Notes under the pieces: generated by a model
What the model saw: only the letters and a program-made list of their open reading frames with translations
Told to the model about the DNA's origin: nothing
Database searches by the model: none
Translations under genes and position numbers: made by a program
Shown here: positions 53,582 to 61,095 of the stretch, one piece after another
Position numbering within the stretch: the first letter of the stretch is position 1
Layout: each line of letters starts with the position of its first letter
NCBI GenBank assembly: GCA_038230415.1
Contig: JBBRNH010000024.1
Coordinates: 1-61,095, forward strand
Origin: JBBRNH01 sp038230415
Lineage (GTDB): Bacteria; Bacteroidota; Bacteroidia; Cytophagales; Spirosomataceae
Length of the DNA stretch: 61,095 nt
Direction: 5' to 3'

Positions 53582-55081
53582 TTAGTTATCAACACTGCCA
53601 AAGGTGGCCTTGCCGGTGCTGTTTAAGAAGCCCGGTGCGCCAATAATGAACCGGGAGCCGGAGATATCAACACTTCGCCCGTTACCTGCGTTTGTCCCGG
53701 AAACACCGGCCAGTTTACGGACGAGCGGCCAGGATGAACCAGCGCGTTCGTACAGATAAGCTGCGCCTTGATTAGTGTTTGAGCCAACGTTGTCGCCATT
53801 TGCTCCCACAATAATCCGATCACCACCATTCGCTGTAATCCCAACGCTGATACCGAAATAGTCACTTGCCCCTGCACTAATGGGGGCAAGTGTGGCCTGC
53901 AACGTCCACGTTGAATTGGTGCGATTATACACGTAGGCAGTTCCCGCATCCTGAAACAGGATCGAGTTAGAAAGTATGTCAGCATTTGGCGCACCAACAA
54001 CCGCATAGCCAGAAGAACTACTCAAAACACCGGAAATTCCCACGCTATGCCCGAAACTACCACCGAGGGTTCCATTCGTGAATCTGGGGCCTTGCTGAGT
54101 CCAGGTTGAGCCCGTAGGCGTGTAAAAGATATATGCCGAACCCCGGTCCGAATTTGCTACGCCGTTATCACTGTAAGGCGCACCAATAATTGCATGATTA
54201 CCGGCAATCGCCACGCTTCTGCCAAATTCGTCACCGGCTAATCCGTCACCGGCAAGAAGCCGCTCCTGCTCTGTCCAGTTAACATAACCAGCGAAGGGAT
54301 CAATGTCTATTCCACTCCAAATGAAAATGTAGGCTGCCCCCTGATCCGTTTTTAGATTAATGTCATTACCGGGTGCGCCGATGATGGCGTAGTCACCGGA
54401 CAGAAAAACACTAAACCCAAATTTGTCGTCGTCATTCGCGTCGCTGGCCGTTACTTTCTCTTGCTGAGTCCAGTTGGTGCCATTCCGATAAAAAAAATAG
54501 GCCGAGCCTTGATTATTATTATTTGCCCCCATATCGTCGCCATAAGCACCCACAACCACATGAATACCGTCAATAGCAACACTGCATCCAAAGAAATCGC
54601 TGGCCGAACCATCGCTGGCGGTTAATTTGCTCTGCTGCGCCCAGCCCGTATCAGATCGTTTAAAAATATAGGCAGAACCCTGGTCAGTAGCATCACCAAC
54701 AGCCCCAATGATGGCATAGTCGCCGGAAATGGCAACACTGTAGCCAAACTTATCGCCAGAAACTCCGTCTCCGGCATTGACCTGATTAGAAAACTGATTT
54801 TCGGGTGCGGTAAAGGCTATCACCATCCAGGTCGTGCCGTCGTAGAGATACAGCCCGCCTTTGTCGGTGTCGAAAACCAACGCGCCGGGCTGCGGGTCGG
54901 CAATGGCGTTGCGCTGGGTGGTAGTAAGCCGGGGCGGGTAAAACGCTTTATTGGTAGACTGCACATCTAAGGCCGCCGAAGGGTGGGGTTTGCCACCCAT
55001 ACCCAGCTGGGCGTGCAGGGGGTGGGTCAGGAGCAGGGCGCAACTGAACAGCAGCAGCAGGAGGTAAGGGGTTTTTTGCAT
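53582..55081 (-). CDS. Secreted FG-GAP repeat protein
   Basis: A 499-residue exported protein with signal peptide (LLFSCALLLTHPLHAQ near 11-26). Residues 30-90 form a small domain with HPSAALDVQSTNKAFYPPR and GALVFDTDKGGLYLYDGTTW, common in Bacteroidota surface proteins. Seven or so FG-GAP-like repeats follow, each with a G(D/V)SVAISGDYAIIGAPG-type core, predicting a beta-propeller. There is no sorting domain. It reads away from the histidine kinase gene, with the four-half-site operator between them, so it is a candidate target. Confidence 0.8.
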   Translation of the reverse strand: MQKTPYLLLLLFSCALLLTHPLHAQLGMGGKPHPSAALDVQSTNKAFYPPRLTTTQRNAIADPQPGALVFDTDKGGLYLYDGTTWMVIAFTAPENQFSNQVNAGDGVSGDKFGYSVAISGDYAIIGAVGDATDQGSAYIFKRSDTGWAQQSKLTASDGSASDFFGCSVAIDGIHVVVGAYGDDMGANNNNQGSAYFFYRNGTNWTQQEKVTASDANDDDKFGFSVFLSGDYAIIGAPGNDINLKTDQGAAYIFIWSGIDIDPFAGYVNWTEQERLLAGDGLAGDEFGRSVAIAGNHAIIGAPYSDNGVANSDRGSAYIFYTPTGSTWTQQGPRFTNGTLGGSFGHSVGISGVLSSSSGYAVVGAPNADILSNSILFQDAGTAYVYNRTNSTWTLQATLAPISAGASDYFGISVGITANGGDRIIVGANGDNVGSNTNQGAAYLYERAGSSWPLVRKLAGVSGTNAGNGRSVDISGSRFIIGAPGFLNSTGKATFGSVDN

Positions 55082-55205
55082 GAATTTTGGTGTTTAAACG
55101 GGTGAAAATGACGGCACCGGAGCGTTGCCGATTGGCGTAATCGGATGGGTTTGTTGGGCCAACCGGCAACAGCGCAAAGGTGGCGGGGCGGTTGGTGGGT
55201 ATCAG

Positions 55206-55244
55206 TCATGGTTTACCATGATTCTGCGTCATGGTAAACCATGA
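55206..55244. promoter_or_regulatory. Four-half-site palindromic operator, copy 1
   Basis: Two dyads in series: TCATGGT-TT-ACCATGA (55206-55221) and TCATGGT-AA-ACCATGA (55229-55244), 7 bases apart. The outer whole is also palindromic. It lies 43 bases before the histidine kinase start and upstream of the divergent FG-GAP gene. An almost identical copy is at 60358-60396. Confidence 0.7.
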
Positions 55245-55287
55245 TTTTCCGAAAAAAACAGAACTTGCACCCCTTATCGGTCAACCC

Positions 55288-57135
55288 ATGCGACTATTTT
55301 CTACCCTGATACTCATTATGTTGCTCACCACAATGGCATGGGCGCAGAAAACAACGTACCAGCCAGACCCGTCAGATCACCCCATAGATTCGCTCATCCG
55401 GCACATACAGAAACTGGAGCGGCAACCCGCCAGCCGCAACCGCGATACGGCCCTGGCTATTGTGCTGGATAGCTGCGCCCGGCACTGGATTATGACCGGC
55501 CAGCCAGTCAGAGCCGTTGAACCCCTGCGCCGGTTTGAAGCCATCAGCCAACGGTACGACTGGCCGTATGGCGAGGCCCAGCTTCTGTACCGGAAAGGGC
55601 ATTATGAAACGGTGATGGGCAACGCTACCAAAGCCAAGACGTATTTTTTGCAGGCCATACCCCGGTTAAAACAGCTATCAAACACCCATACCATGCTGCT
55701 GGCATACGTGCAGATGGGCGTAAGCGAAATTGACCGGGACTGGACCGATACCACTGGTATTCACAACGTTACCCGGTATTTGCGGGAAGCCATCGCAATT
55801 TCGGTGAAGCAACCCGGCCGGGGGTCTTATTCAGCACTGACCTTCCGCTTGGGCCGGGCCTATATGCAGCTTCAGGACTATACCCAGGGCCTGTATTATC
55901 TGAATGAATCGTGGCATGAAAGCCAGCGCAACGGGCAAAAAGAGATGCTTTTTGCAAACTGTCTGCACCTTGCCGTTTGCTATACGCACCTCAACGACGA
56001 AGCCCATCGCCAACCCGTTTGGGAGCAGTGTCAGACTTTTTTGCCCTACCTGAATGTGGGCCAATCCTACACCTATTATTGGTACAGTGCGGATATGCAC
56101 CGCTACCGGAAACAGTATGCCCTGATGCTGGCCGATGGCAGGCAGTCGCTGCGGTATGCCCGGTTAATTCAGTCACCATCGAAGACATTACAGGCGCATC
56201 GCATTCTGTTTGATGCCTATAAACAACTGAACCGCCCGGCGGCTGCACTCGGCGAACTGGAAGCCATCAAGCAATTGGAAGACAGCACCCGACAGCAACG
56301 ATCAACCGTGCAACTGGCCGAATTACAACTCCGCTACGATACCAAGCTGCAACAGGAAAAACTGGCCCGGCTAACCATCGAAAACCAGCGGATACAAAGC
56401 CAACTACTCGCCGGTGGTCTGTTGGGTTTGGCGCTGTTGATGGGTTTTGTGGTTTTCAGTAACCATCGGCTCCGGCAGAAAAACCGGGCTATCTCAGCGG
56501 CACAGTTAAAAGGCCAAACGCTGGAACGCCACCGCGTGGCCGCCGACCTGCACGATAACCTTGGCACCACCCTCACCTCGCTGCAATGGACGCTTTCGGC
56601 ATTGGACAAACGCAACCTTACCCCCCCCGAACGAGACCTATATCAGACCCTTACCCAACGGCTCGATCAGGCGTATAACGATGTGCGGCTGCTGGCCCAC
56701 AACCTCATGCCGATTCAACTCGCCAAAACGGGTTTGGGGGGTGCCTTGCAAACCTTTGTGGAGCAACTTAACCACAATAATGGCGTACAGTTCACGCTAA
56801 CCCTGCCACCCGGCCTGCCGCGCTTTGATGCCCGTATCGAGTTTGAATTGTACAGTATCTGCTTGGAACTCTGCACCAATATTCTTAAGCACGCCCACGC
56901 CACCGAGGCCCGGATTACCCTGCTGATCAACCAGAATCAACTGAGCCTGACGGTGATTGATAACGGTGTGGGGTTGCCCAACGAACGGGATGAGGGGCGC
57001 GGCCTGCAAAACATCCGGGCGCGGGCCGATGGCTTAGGCGGTACGTGGCACATTACGTCGGAGCCGGGGAAGGGCGTAAGCCATCAGATTACGGTGCCGG
57101 TCAGGACGTTAGCCCGTGCCGAAACGCAAATTTGA
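55288..57135 (+). CDS. TPR-containing sensor histidine kinase (HisKA_3 type)
   Basis: A 615-residue sensor. A signal peptide (LILIMLLTTMAWAQ, end near residue 20) leads into a periplasmic region of about 340 residues with TPR-like helices (LLYRKGHYETVMGNATKAKTYF, FRLGRAYMQLQDYTQGLYYLN). One membrane helix follows near 375-393 (LLGLALLMGFVVF). Then the phospho-acceptor helix with HRVAADLHDNLGTT (His422) and the ATPase with CTNILKHAHATEA, VIDNGVGLP and GRGLQNIRARADGLGG. The start at 55288 is preferred to 55231, which lies inside the palindromic operator. Partner: the NarL-type regulator encoded convergently, with overlapping 3' ends. Confidence 0.9.
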   Translation: MRLFSTLILIMLLTTMAWAQKTTYQPDPSDHPIDSLIRHIQKLERQPASRNRDTALAIVLDSCARHWIMTGQPVRAVEPLRRFEAISQRYDWPYGEAQLLYRKGHYETVMGNATKAKTYFLQAIPRLKQLSNTHTMLLAYVQMGVSEIDRDWTDTTGIHNVTRYLREAIAISVKQPGRGSYSALTFRLGRAYMQLQDYTQGLYYLNESWHESQRNGQKEMLFANCLHLAVCYTHLNDEAHRQPVWEQCQTFLPYLNVGQSYTYYWYSADMHRYRKQYALMLADGRQSLRYARLIQSPSKTLQAHRILFDAYKQLNRPAAALGELEAIKQLEDSTRQQRSTVQLAELQLRYDTKLQQEKLARLTIENQRIQSQLLAGGLLGLALLMGFVVFSNHRLRQKNRAISAAQLKGQTLERHRVAADLHDNLGTTLTSLQWTLSALDKRNLTPPERDLYQTLTQRLDQAYNDVRLLAHNLMPIQLAKTGLGGALQTFVEQLNHNNGVQFTLTLPPGLPRFDARIEFELYSICLELCTNILKHAHATEARITLLINQNQLSLTVIDNGVGLPNERDEGRGLQNIRARADGLGGTWHITSEPGKGVSHQITVPVRTLARAETQI

Positions 57136-57733
57136 CCAGTCCAACTACGCTCTTCACATTCAGTTTCTGGAACAAATGCCGCCGGTGGGTTTCTACCGTT
57201 GGCACACTCACAAACAACTGACTGGCAATCTGCTGGCTCGATTGTTCGGCGGCAATCAGTTTAAGCACGTCAAGTTCCCGGTCGCTGAGGCAGGTCAGAT
57301 GGTTGGCCGTATCGGTGTTGGTGGCCGCCAGGAGATGGATAATATCGGGGCTGTAATAGGTATTGCCCGCCATCACGATCTGAATGGCCCGTTCGAGTTC
57401 GTCCGATTTGGCCCGTTTCAGCACGTAGCCATGCACCCCCGTCCGCACGGCCCCGCAGATGCTTTGCGCGTCATCGGCCATGGTCAACAGCAGAATTTTC
57501 AGTTCGGGCCAACGCTTCAGGGCTTGCCGGGCCAGCCACAAGCCCGTTTGTTCGGGCATTTGCAGGTCGGTAATCAATACATCAACGGCGTGTTGTTTCA
57601 GAAACGCCAGCCCCGCCGGGGCATCGGTGCAGGTACCGGCAATGGTCAGGCCGGGCAGCCCGCCAAGCATCAGGCTCAGGCTATCTAAAACAACCTCGTG
57701 ATCATCAACGAGCAGGATTCGGGCAGGTAGCAT
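57101..57733 (-). CDS. NarL/LuxR-family response regulator
   Basis: A 210-residue regulator. The receiver domain has the acidic pair VDDH near 9-12, phospho-acceptor Asp56 (VLITDLQMP) and the Lys of VLKRAKSDE near 105. The output is a LuxR-type HTH (LSDRELDVLKLIAAE..., recognition helix TVETHRRHLFQKLNVKSV). I start at ATG 57733; the upstream extension lacks receiver sequence. Its last 35 bases overlap the end of the histidine kinase gene on the other strand. Its HTH is very similar to the orphan HTH protein at 60097. Confidence 0.9.
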   Translation of the reverse strand: MLPARILLVDDHEVVLDSLSLMLGGLPGLTIAGTCTDAPAGLAFLKQHAVDVLITDLQMPEQTGLWLARQALKRWPELKILLLTMADDAQSICGAVRTGVHGYVLKRAKSDELERAIQIVMAGNTYYSPDIIHLLAATNTDTANHLTCLSDRELDVLKLIAAEQSSQQIASQLFVSVPTVETHRRHLFQKLNVKSVVGLVKFAFRHGLTS

Positions 57734-57793
57734 CGGGCATAGCGTGTAGGTTCGGCGTATTAGTCGGACTAACAAGCAGGTAGGGTAACAAAC

Positions 57794-58270
57794 CTACTTC
57801 ATTTCCTGAAAACCGACAAACACAATCTTCCACCCCGCCGTCTCGCGCTCCAGCACCCTGATCTCACGCTGTTTGGCTACTACTACCCCGGCTTTGTCCA
57901 GCTTTTCCTGCGTGTAAGTGGCCCAGGCAGTTGCGCCTGAAATATGCACATCGTAGTCGCTCATGCGGGTAGTTTGACCCGATGGTTTCAGGGTTTTCAT
58001 GTACGCATCGGCAAACGAGGTGAGCTTATCGCCCTTCACGTAGGGCACACCGAGGGCAGGTTCCAAATTGGCGTGTTGCCGCTCTGCGTATGGTTTGGTT
58101 GACCATTGCGCCCGTAGCAGTTCGGTGTTGGCCTCGTGGTAGGCGCGGGTCTCGGTTTCAATGGTATTACGAACCGCCGAAACGTCGGCGGTTGTCTGGG
58201 CAAACGCGCCCGCGCTTATCAGCAGCAGGACCAGGCTAAAGAAGTTGGTTTTCACGGGGATTTCAGGCAA
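57794..58270 (-). CDS. Exported NTF2/SnoaL-like small protein
   Basis: A 158-residue exported protein with signal peptide (FFSLVLLLISAGAFAQ). The mature part has a helix followed by a sheet pattern (VHISGATAWATYTQEK, IRVLERETAGWKIVFVGF) typical of the NTF2/SnoaL-like fold. The function is unknown; such proteins are small binding or enzymatic cups. It follows the response regulator on the same strand by 60 bases and may be under its control. Confidence 0.7.
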   Translation of the reverse strand: MPEIPVKTNFFSLVLLLISAGAFAQTTADVSAVRNTIETETRAYHEANTELLRAQWSTKPYAERQHANLEPALGVPYVKGDKLTSFADAYMKTLKPSGQTTRMSDYDVHISGATAWATYTQEKLDKAGVVVAKQREIRVLERETAGWKIVFVGFQEMK

Positions 58271-58312
58271 AACTGATTCAGAAAAAATGGTGTGGATAGC
58301 AGCCGCACATCC

Positions 58313-58726
58313 CTACACCAGCACCGACGACTCTGACCGGGCCAGCTCACTTTCGCGGGTGTGGAAATAGATAAACCCAAGCCCCAAAACCAGCCGAAAC
58401 AACGTGTCGGCCAAAAAGAATGAACTGCTGGGTACGTGCAGAACATAAACATGGTAGAACCCCAGCACCACCCCGCCCAGAATGTAGCCGCCCTGCGCCA
58501 GCAGCAGCGTTCGGAGGGTGTGGGAATTGGGAGCGTTGCGGTTCAATAGCAGTGGCACAGACAACGCCCCCGTACTCAGCCCCAGAAACTGCATGATTGA
58601 CACGTGGTTCAGGTCAGCGGTAGCAACTCCGTAGCTCTGGAGCGCGGATTCGGTAGCGAACAACATCGCCACGAACAGCAGGATGCCATAGACACCGGCG
58701 AGTAGTAAAAAAAGGGAACGGCTCAT
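58313..58726 (-). CDS. Small four-helix membrane protein
   Basis: A 137-residue membrane protein with four predicted helices (near 4-25, 43-60, 70-92 and 100-120). I see no known motif. The ATG at 58726 is chosen because the first helix then starts immediately; the upstream frame has a long hydrophilic leader. It lies between the acyltransferase and the NTF2-like gene, all on the minus strand, and may share their transcript. The function is unknown. Confidence 0.65.
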   Translation of the reverse strand: MSRSLFLLLAGVYGILLFVAMLFATESALQSYGVATADLNHVSIMQFLGLSTGALSVPLLLNRNAPNSHTLRTLLLAQGGYILGGVVLGFYHVYVLHVPSSSFFLADTLFRLVLGLGFIYFHTRESELARSESSVLV

Positions 58727-58865
58727 AATCAGATAATTGGGTTTAGGTAATTGATATACAGCAAGAGATAAGACTAAATCTATACCGGTATTTAGGTGCA
58801 TTAGTTATTGAATAAATTCTTGTTACAGCGTTAAATGTCAAATTAGTTTCTCGTAACTACCTGAT

Positions 58866-60044
58866 TTACAAAGCCGAAACAAGCTGGCGATTAGTTTTTG
58901 CGACAAGCCGTGCATTCAGCCAGCGACGGGCTGGCACCTCAACAAAACGGTAGGTCAGGGCCGAGACTGCCAGCACTAACAGTACATAAATCAGGCCGGT
59001 GATGGGGCCTTGCAAACCATAAACAACCGGGTCTGGCGTGTTTTTGGGGGTGGGCGCCGGTGGGTTCAGCAGTTGAACGACCAGAAACGTGAACAGGATC
59101 GGGATGTGAACCATGTAAATCGAATACGACCAGTCGCCGAGCCGTTGAAACAGGTTCGTGTTCAGCAGCCTTGCTACCCGGCCCGTATTGTAGGCGGCAC
59201 CCAGCATCAGCAGCGGAAACACCCAGATCGTGAGCAGGTCGGGCAGCAGAAAATGCCAGGCAACGGCCAGCCCCAACCCCAGCCCAACAAACACAAGGCC
59301 GTGCTTCAGCCAACTTTTGCCCCATTGCTGCTGATACAGATCGTGGGTAATCATACCGAGCAGGAAACCCGCCAGACAGCGAAAGAAACTGTTGGGAAAC
59401 ATGATATTGTCAATCATGTAGGGAATATGGGGCAACCAGGGTTTGAGAAAAGGGCCGGCAGCGAGCGGTCGGGTGAGGTAAGCATAGAGACCCGCTATCA
59501 ATACCACCACAACCACTTTGCCCGCCATCGGTATCCGCCGAAGAACAGGCATCAGAAACGGAAACAGCAGGTACATGAACCATTCACTGCCAACAGACCA
59601 GGCGGGGGTGTTCCAGGTAGCAGTCCAGGCCGTGTTGAATCCGTGCAACATAAAGACATGGAGCGGAATGACTGCCGGATTGAAGACCGACTGCGTTAGG
59701 GTATCTAATTTTACGCCATTCAGCCCAACGACCCAGCCATAAATCCCCACCACCCACAACAGCGTGAGCAGGTGCAGTGGGTACACGCGGGCAAACCGAG
59801 CCGAAATGTATTGCCGGAACCAAACTCCCGACACCCGTTCGGCAAAGCCGCTGCCATAAACATAAACCATGATGAAGCCGCTCAGGATGAAAAAGAAATC
59901 AACCAACAGATACCAGCGTCGGTGCAGTTGGGTGATGGCCGGGTCAATGAGCGGCATCACCATCAGGTTGAAGTGAAACAAAACCATCAGTAGGGCGGCA
60001 ATGCCCCGCAATGGCGTTAGGGTGGTGAGATAAACGGGTTTCAT
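58866..60044 (-). CDS. Acyltransferase family 3 (OafA/YrhL-like)
   Basis: A 392-residue integral membrane enzyme with about ten helices. The family opening is clear: LTPLRGIAALLMVLFHFNLM near residues 9-28 with the conserved His, and FFILSGFIMVYVYG near 51-64. YISARFARVYPLHLLTL near 80-96 and NTPAWSVGSEWFMYLLFP near 145 also fit. Members acylate sugars of surface glycans, lipids or antibiotics. The acceptor is unknown. It is downstream of the orphan HTH gene on the same strand, 52 bases apart. Confidence 0.9.
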   Translation of the reverse strand: MKPVYLTTLTPLRGIAALLMVLFHFNLMVMPLIDPAITQLHRRWYLLVDFFFILSGFIMVYVYGSGFAERVSGVWFRQYISARFARVYPLHLLTLLWVVGIYGWVVGLNGVKLDTLTQSVFNPAVIPLHVFMLHGFNTAWTATWNTPAWSVGSEWFMYLLFPFLMPVLRRIPMAGKVVVVVLIAGLYAYLTRPLAAGPFLKPWLPHIPYMIDNIMFPNSFFRCLAGFLLGMITHDLYQQQWGKSWLKHGLVFVGLGLGLAVAWHFLLPDLLTIWVFPLLMLGAAYNTGRVARLLNTNLFQRLGDWSYSIYMVHIPILFTFLVVQLLNPPAPTPKNTPDPVVYGLQGPITGLIYVLLVLAVSALTYRFVEVPARRWLNARLVAKTNRQLVSAL

Positions 60045-60096
60045 AGAGGCAGACGGCGTGTTTGGTTTGAGGAACTATAAACTGGTTCTGTAATCT

Positions 60097-60291
60097 TCAC
60101 TGAATCAAGCCTTCCCGCATGGCTTCGATAACCAACCCCGCCACGCTCCGCACCCCGGCTTTACGAAGCAGGTTGCGCCGGTGGGTCTCAACCGTTGCTG
60201 TCGAAATTCCCAACTGTTCGGCTATTTCGGCGGTGGTGAACTCGGTGGCAATCAGCGTTAAAATCTGTTGCTGACGGGCGGTTAGGGTCAT
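60097..60291 (-). CDS. Orphan LuxR-type HTH DNA-binding protein
   Basis: A 64-residue protein that is only a LuxR-type HTH domain (LTARQQQILTLIATEFTTAEIA, recognition helix TVETHRRNLLRKAGVRSV). No receiver or ligand domain precedes it, and I see no remnant of one upstream, so it appears complete. Its HTH is closely similar to the end of the response regulator at 57101 (THRR-x-L-x-x-K and V-x-SV-x-GLV shared). It may bind the same sites and modulate or compete. A copy of the four-half-site operator lies 67 bases before its start, suggesting autoregulation. Confidence 0.82.
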   Translation of the reverse strand: MTLTARQQQILTLIATEFTTAEIAEQLGISTATVETHRRNLLRKAGVRSVAGLVIEAMREGLIQ

Positions 60292-60357
60292 TGCTATTGA
60301 GCAAAATCAGGTTCATAATCACGGCTCAAAGGTGGTGGGTGTTTTCGGAAGCGCACC

Positions 60358-60396
60358 TCATGGTTTACCATGATTTTGCATCATGGTAAACCATGA
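60358..60396. promoter_or_regulatory. Four-half-site palindromic operator, copy 2
   Basis: TCATGGT-TT-ACCATGA (60358-60373) and TCATGGT-AA-ACCATGA (60381-60396), with the same 7-base spacing as copy 1. The spacers differ in two bases only (TTCTGCG versus TTTTGCA). It lies between the orphan HTH gene and the glycosyltransferase gene. Confidence 0.7.
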
Positions 60397-60552
60397 TTTA
60401 TTTGGTACTCCATCGGTTTGGCCCGTTGCCTAAGATTGCCGGTTGTGCATACTCATAAGCGAACAAACTCAGTGGGGTTACGCTTCTATACTGACCAGCC
60501 TGCCCGTAGCGTAGCCACAGGCAGGCTCTGGCTCACCTGCTCAACAACAACG

Positions 60553-61095
60553 ATGACAATGCAACTCAACACCCTCGCGCCCCGCAATCACCAGCCCCGG
60601 CACGTAGCCTTTGTTGGTGATTATCTGCCCCGGCAGTGCGGAATCGCAACATTCACCGCCGATCTCTTTCAATCCTACAATACGTTTATTCCTGAATCGA
60701 GACCATTTGTGGTGTCGGTCAACGATACGCCCGATGGCTATGATTACCCCAATGAGGTGCGGCTCGATTTTGACCAGCACGACCTTGACTCGTATCGGAA
60801 GGTTGCCGAATTTCTGAATGCCAAAAATGTGGATGTGGTCTGTCTGCAACACGAGTACGGCATCTTCGGCGGGCCGTCTGGCGATTACATTCTGACGCTA
60901 CTCCGCAACCTGACCATGCCCGTTGTGACGACGCTGCACACAATCCTGAAAAACCCGAACGAAGAGCAACTCATTGTCCTGAAAAGTATTATTGATTTAT
61001 CGTCGCGGGTGGTGTGTATGTCCGAAAAAGGGCGCGATTTTTTAGTGAATATTTATGAAGTTCCGGCGGAGAAAATTGATCTCATCCCGCACGGC
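60553..61095 (+). CDS. Glycosyltransferase family 4-type protein, 3' end beyond the window
   Basis: An open frame of 181 codons from ATG 60553 to the window edge with no stop. It begins MTMQLNTLAPRNHQPRHVAF and holds the GT4-like N-terminal domain: FVGDYLPRQCGIATFTADL near residue 20, DVVCLQHEYGIFGGPSGDYIL near 95-115, and VVTTLHTILKNPNEEQ. The C-terminal donor-binding domain is missing. It would transfer a sugar to a glycan or lipid. It is divergent from the signalling cluster, with copy 2 of the palindromic operator between them. Confidence 0.82.
   Translation, partial: MTMQLNTLAPRNHQPRHVAFVGDYLPRQCGIATFTADLFQSYNTFIPESRPFVVSVNDTPDGYDYPNEVRLDFDQHDLDSYRKVAEFLNAKNVDVVCLQHEYGIFGGPSGDYILTLLRNLTMPVVTTLHTILKNPNEEQLIVLKSIIDLSSRVVCMSEKGRDFLVNIYEVPAEKIDLIPHG

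Noticed and set aside
55231..55287. Upstream ATG for the histidine kinase
   Set aside because: It lies inside the palindromic operator and puts 19 polar residues before the signal peptide that starts at 55288.

Overview
The window looks like chromosome of a Cytophagales bacterium (Bacteroidota), most probably Spirosomaceae (Spirosoma or a close relative). The reasons are a SusC/SusD pair under FecI/FecR-type control, a PorW/SprE-like type IX secretion component, two proteins with type A C-terminal sorting domains, Bacteroidota-style -7 boxes (TAnnTTTG) and many TonB-dependent and VCBS surface proteins. I saw no rRNA, tRNA, CRISPR array, prophage or intact insertion sequence. This is ordinary chromosome with patches of repeat-rich intergenic DNA. 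The placement rests on gene content only.

Layout. 1-12.8 kb: a LutC-like gene, then a glycan-utilisation locus (ECF sigma, FecR anti-sigma, SusC with an N-terminal STN domain, SusD, a 1168-residue VCBS/ASPIC protein and a GH29 fucosidase). 13-19 kb: a PadR regulator with two paralogous membrane proteins, divergent from an exporter-type ABC protein, then a secreted sialate O-acetylesterase-like protein. 19-23.8 kb: a class A PBP and PorW/SprE. 23.9-27.3 kb: ATP synthase genes atpZ, an AtpI-like gene, atpB, atpE, atpF and atpH, with structured spacers and no atpA or atpG following. 27.3-32.1 kb: a metallo-hydrolase, three small paralogous proteins of unknown function, a RhaT-like transporter and an AGE epimerase. 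32.1-35.4 kb: a repeat-bearing small lipoprotein, an ECF sigma factor coupled to a membrane-anchored trypsin-like protease, an SDR enzyme and a DUF721 protein. 35.5-39 kb: a MarR regulator, a decayed nucleotidyltransferase gene and a FadN-like beta-oxidation enzyme. 39-44.8 kb: a TonB receptor with a companion IPT lipoprotein. 44.8-53.2 kb: an M14 peptidase, CrcB, an APC permease, a T9SS-sorted zincin and RecQ. 53.2-60.4 kb: a signalling cluster (LytTR protein, FG-GAP protein, TPR histidine kinase, NarL-type regulator, orphan LuxR-type HTH, small secreted and membrane proteins, acyltransferase). The window ends inside a glycosyltransferase gene.

How the parts may work together. The first locus fits trans-envelope signalling: glycan binding to SusCD would be passed by the STN domain to FecR and the sigma factor, raising expression of the uptake and fucosidase genes. 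PorW would support secretion of the two sorted proteins at 16.9 and 48.3 kb. The most unusual items are: (a) two near-identical operators, each with four ACCATGA/TCATGGT half-sites, next to the histidine kinase and the orphan HTH protein, whose HTH closely matches that of the nearby response regulator; (b) a sigma factor followed by a protein combining a cytoplasmic segment, a membrane anchor and a periplasmic serine protease, where an anti-sigma factor would be expected; (c) the tandem family of three small acidic helical proteins; (d) a PadR gene with a clean palindromic operator in the shared promoter; (e) several dispersed intergenic inverted repeats.
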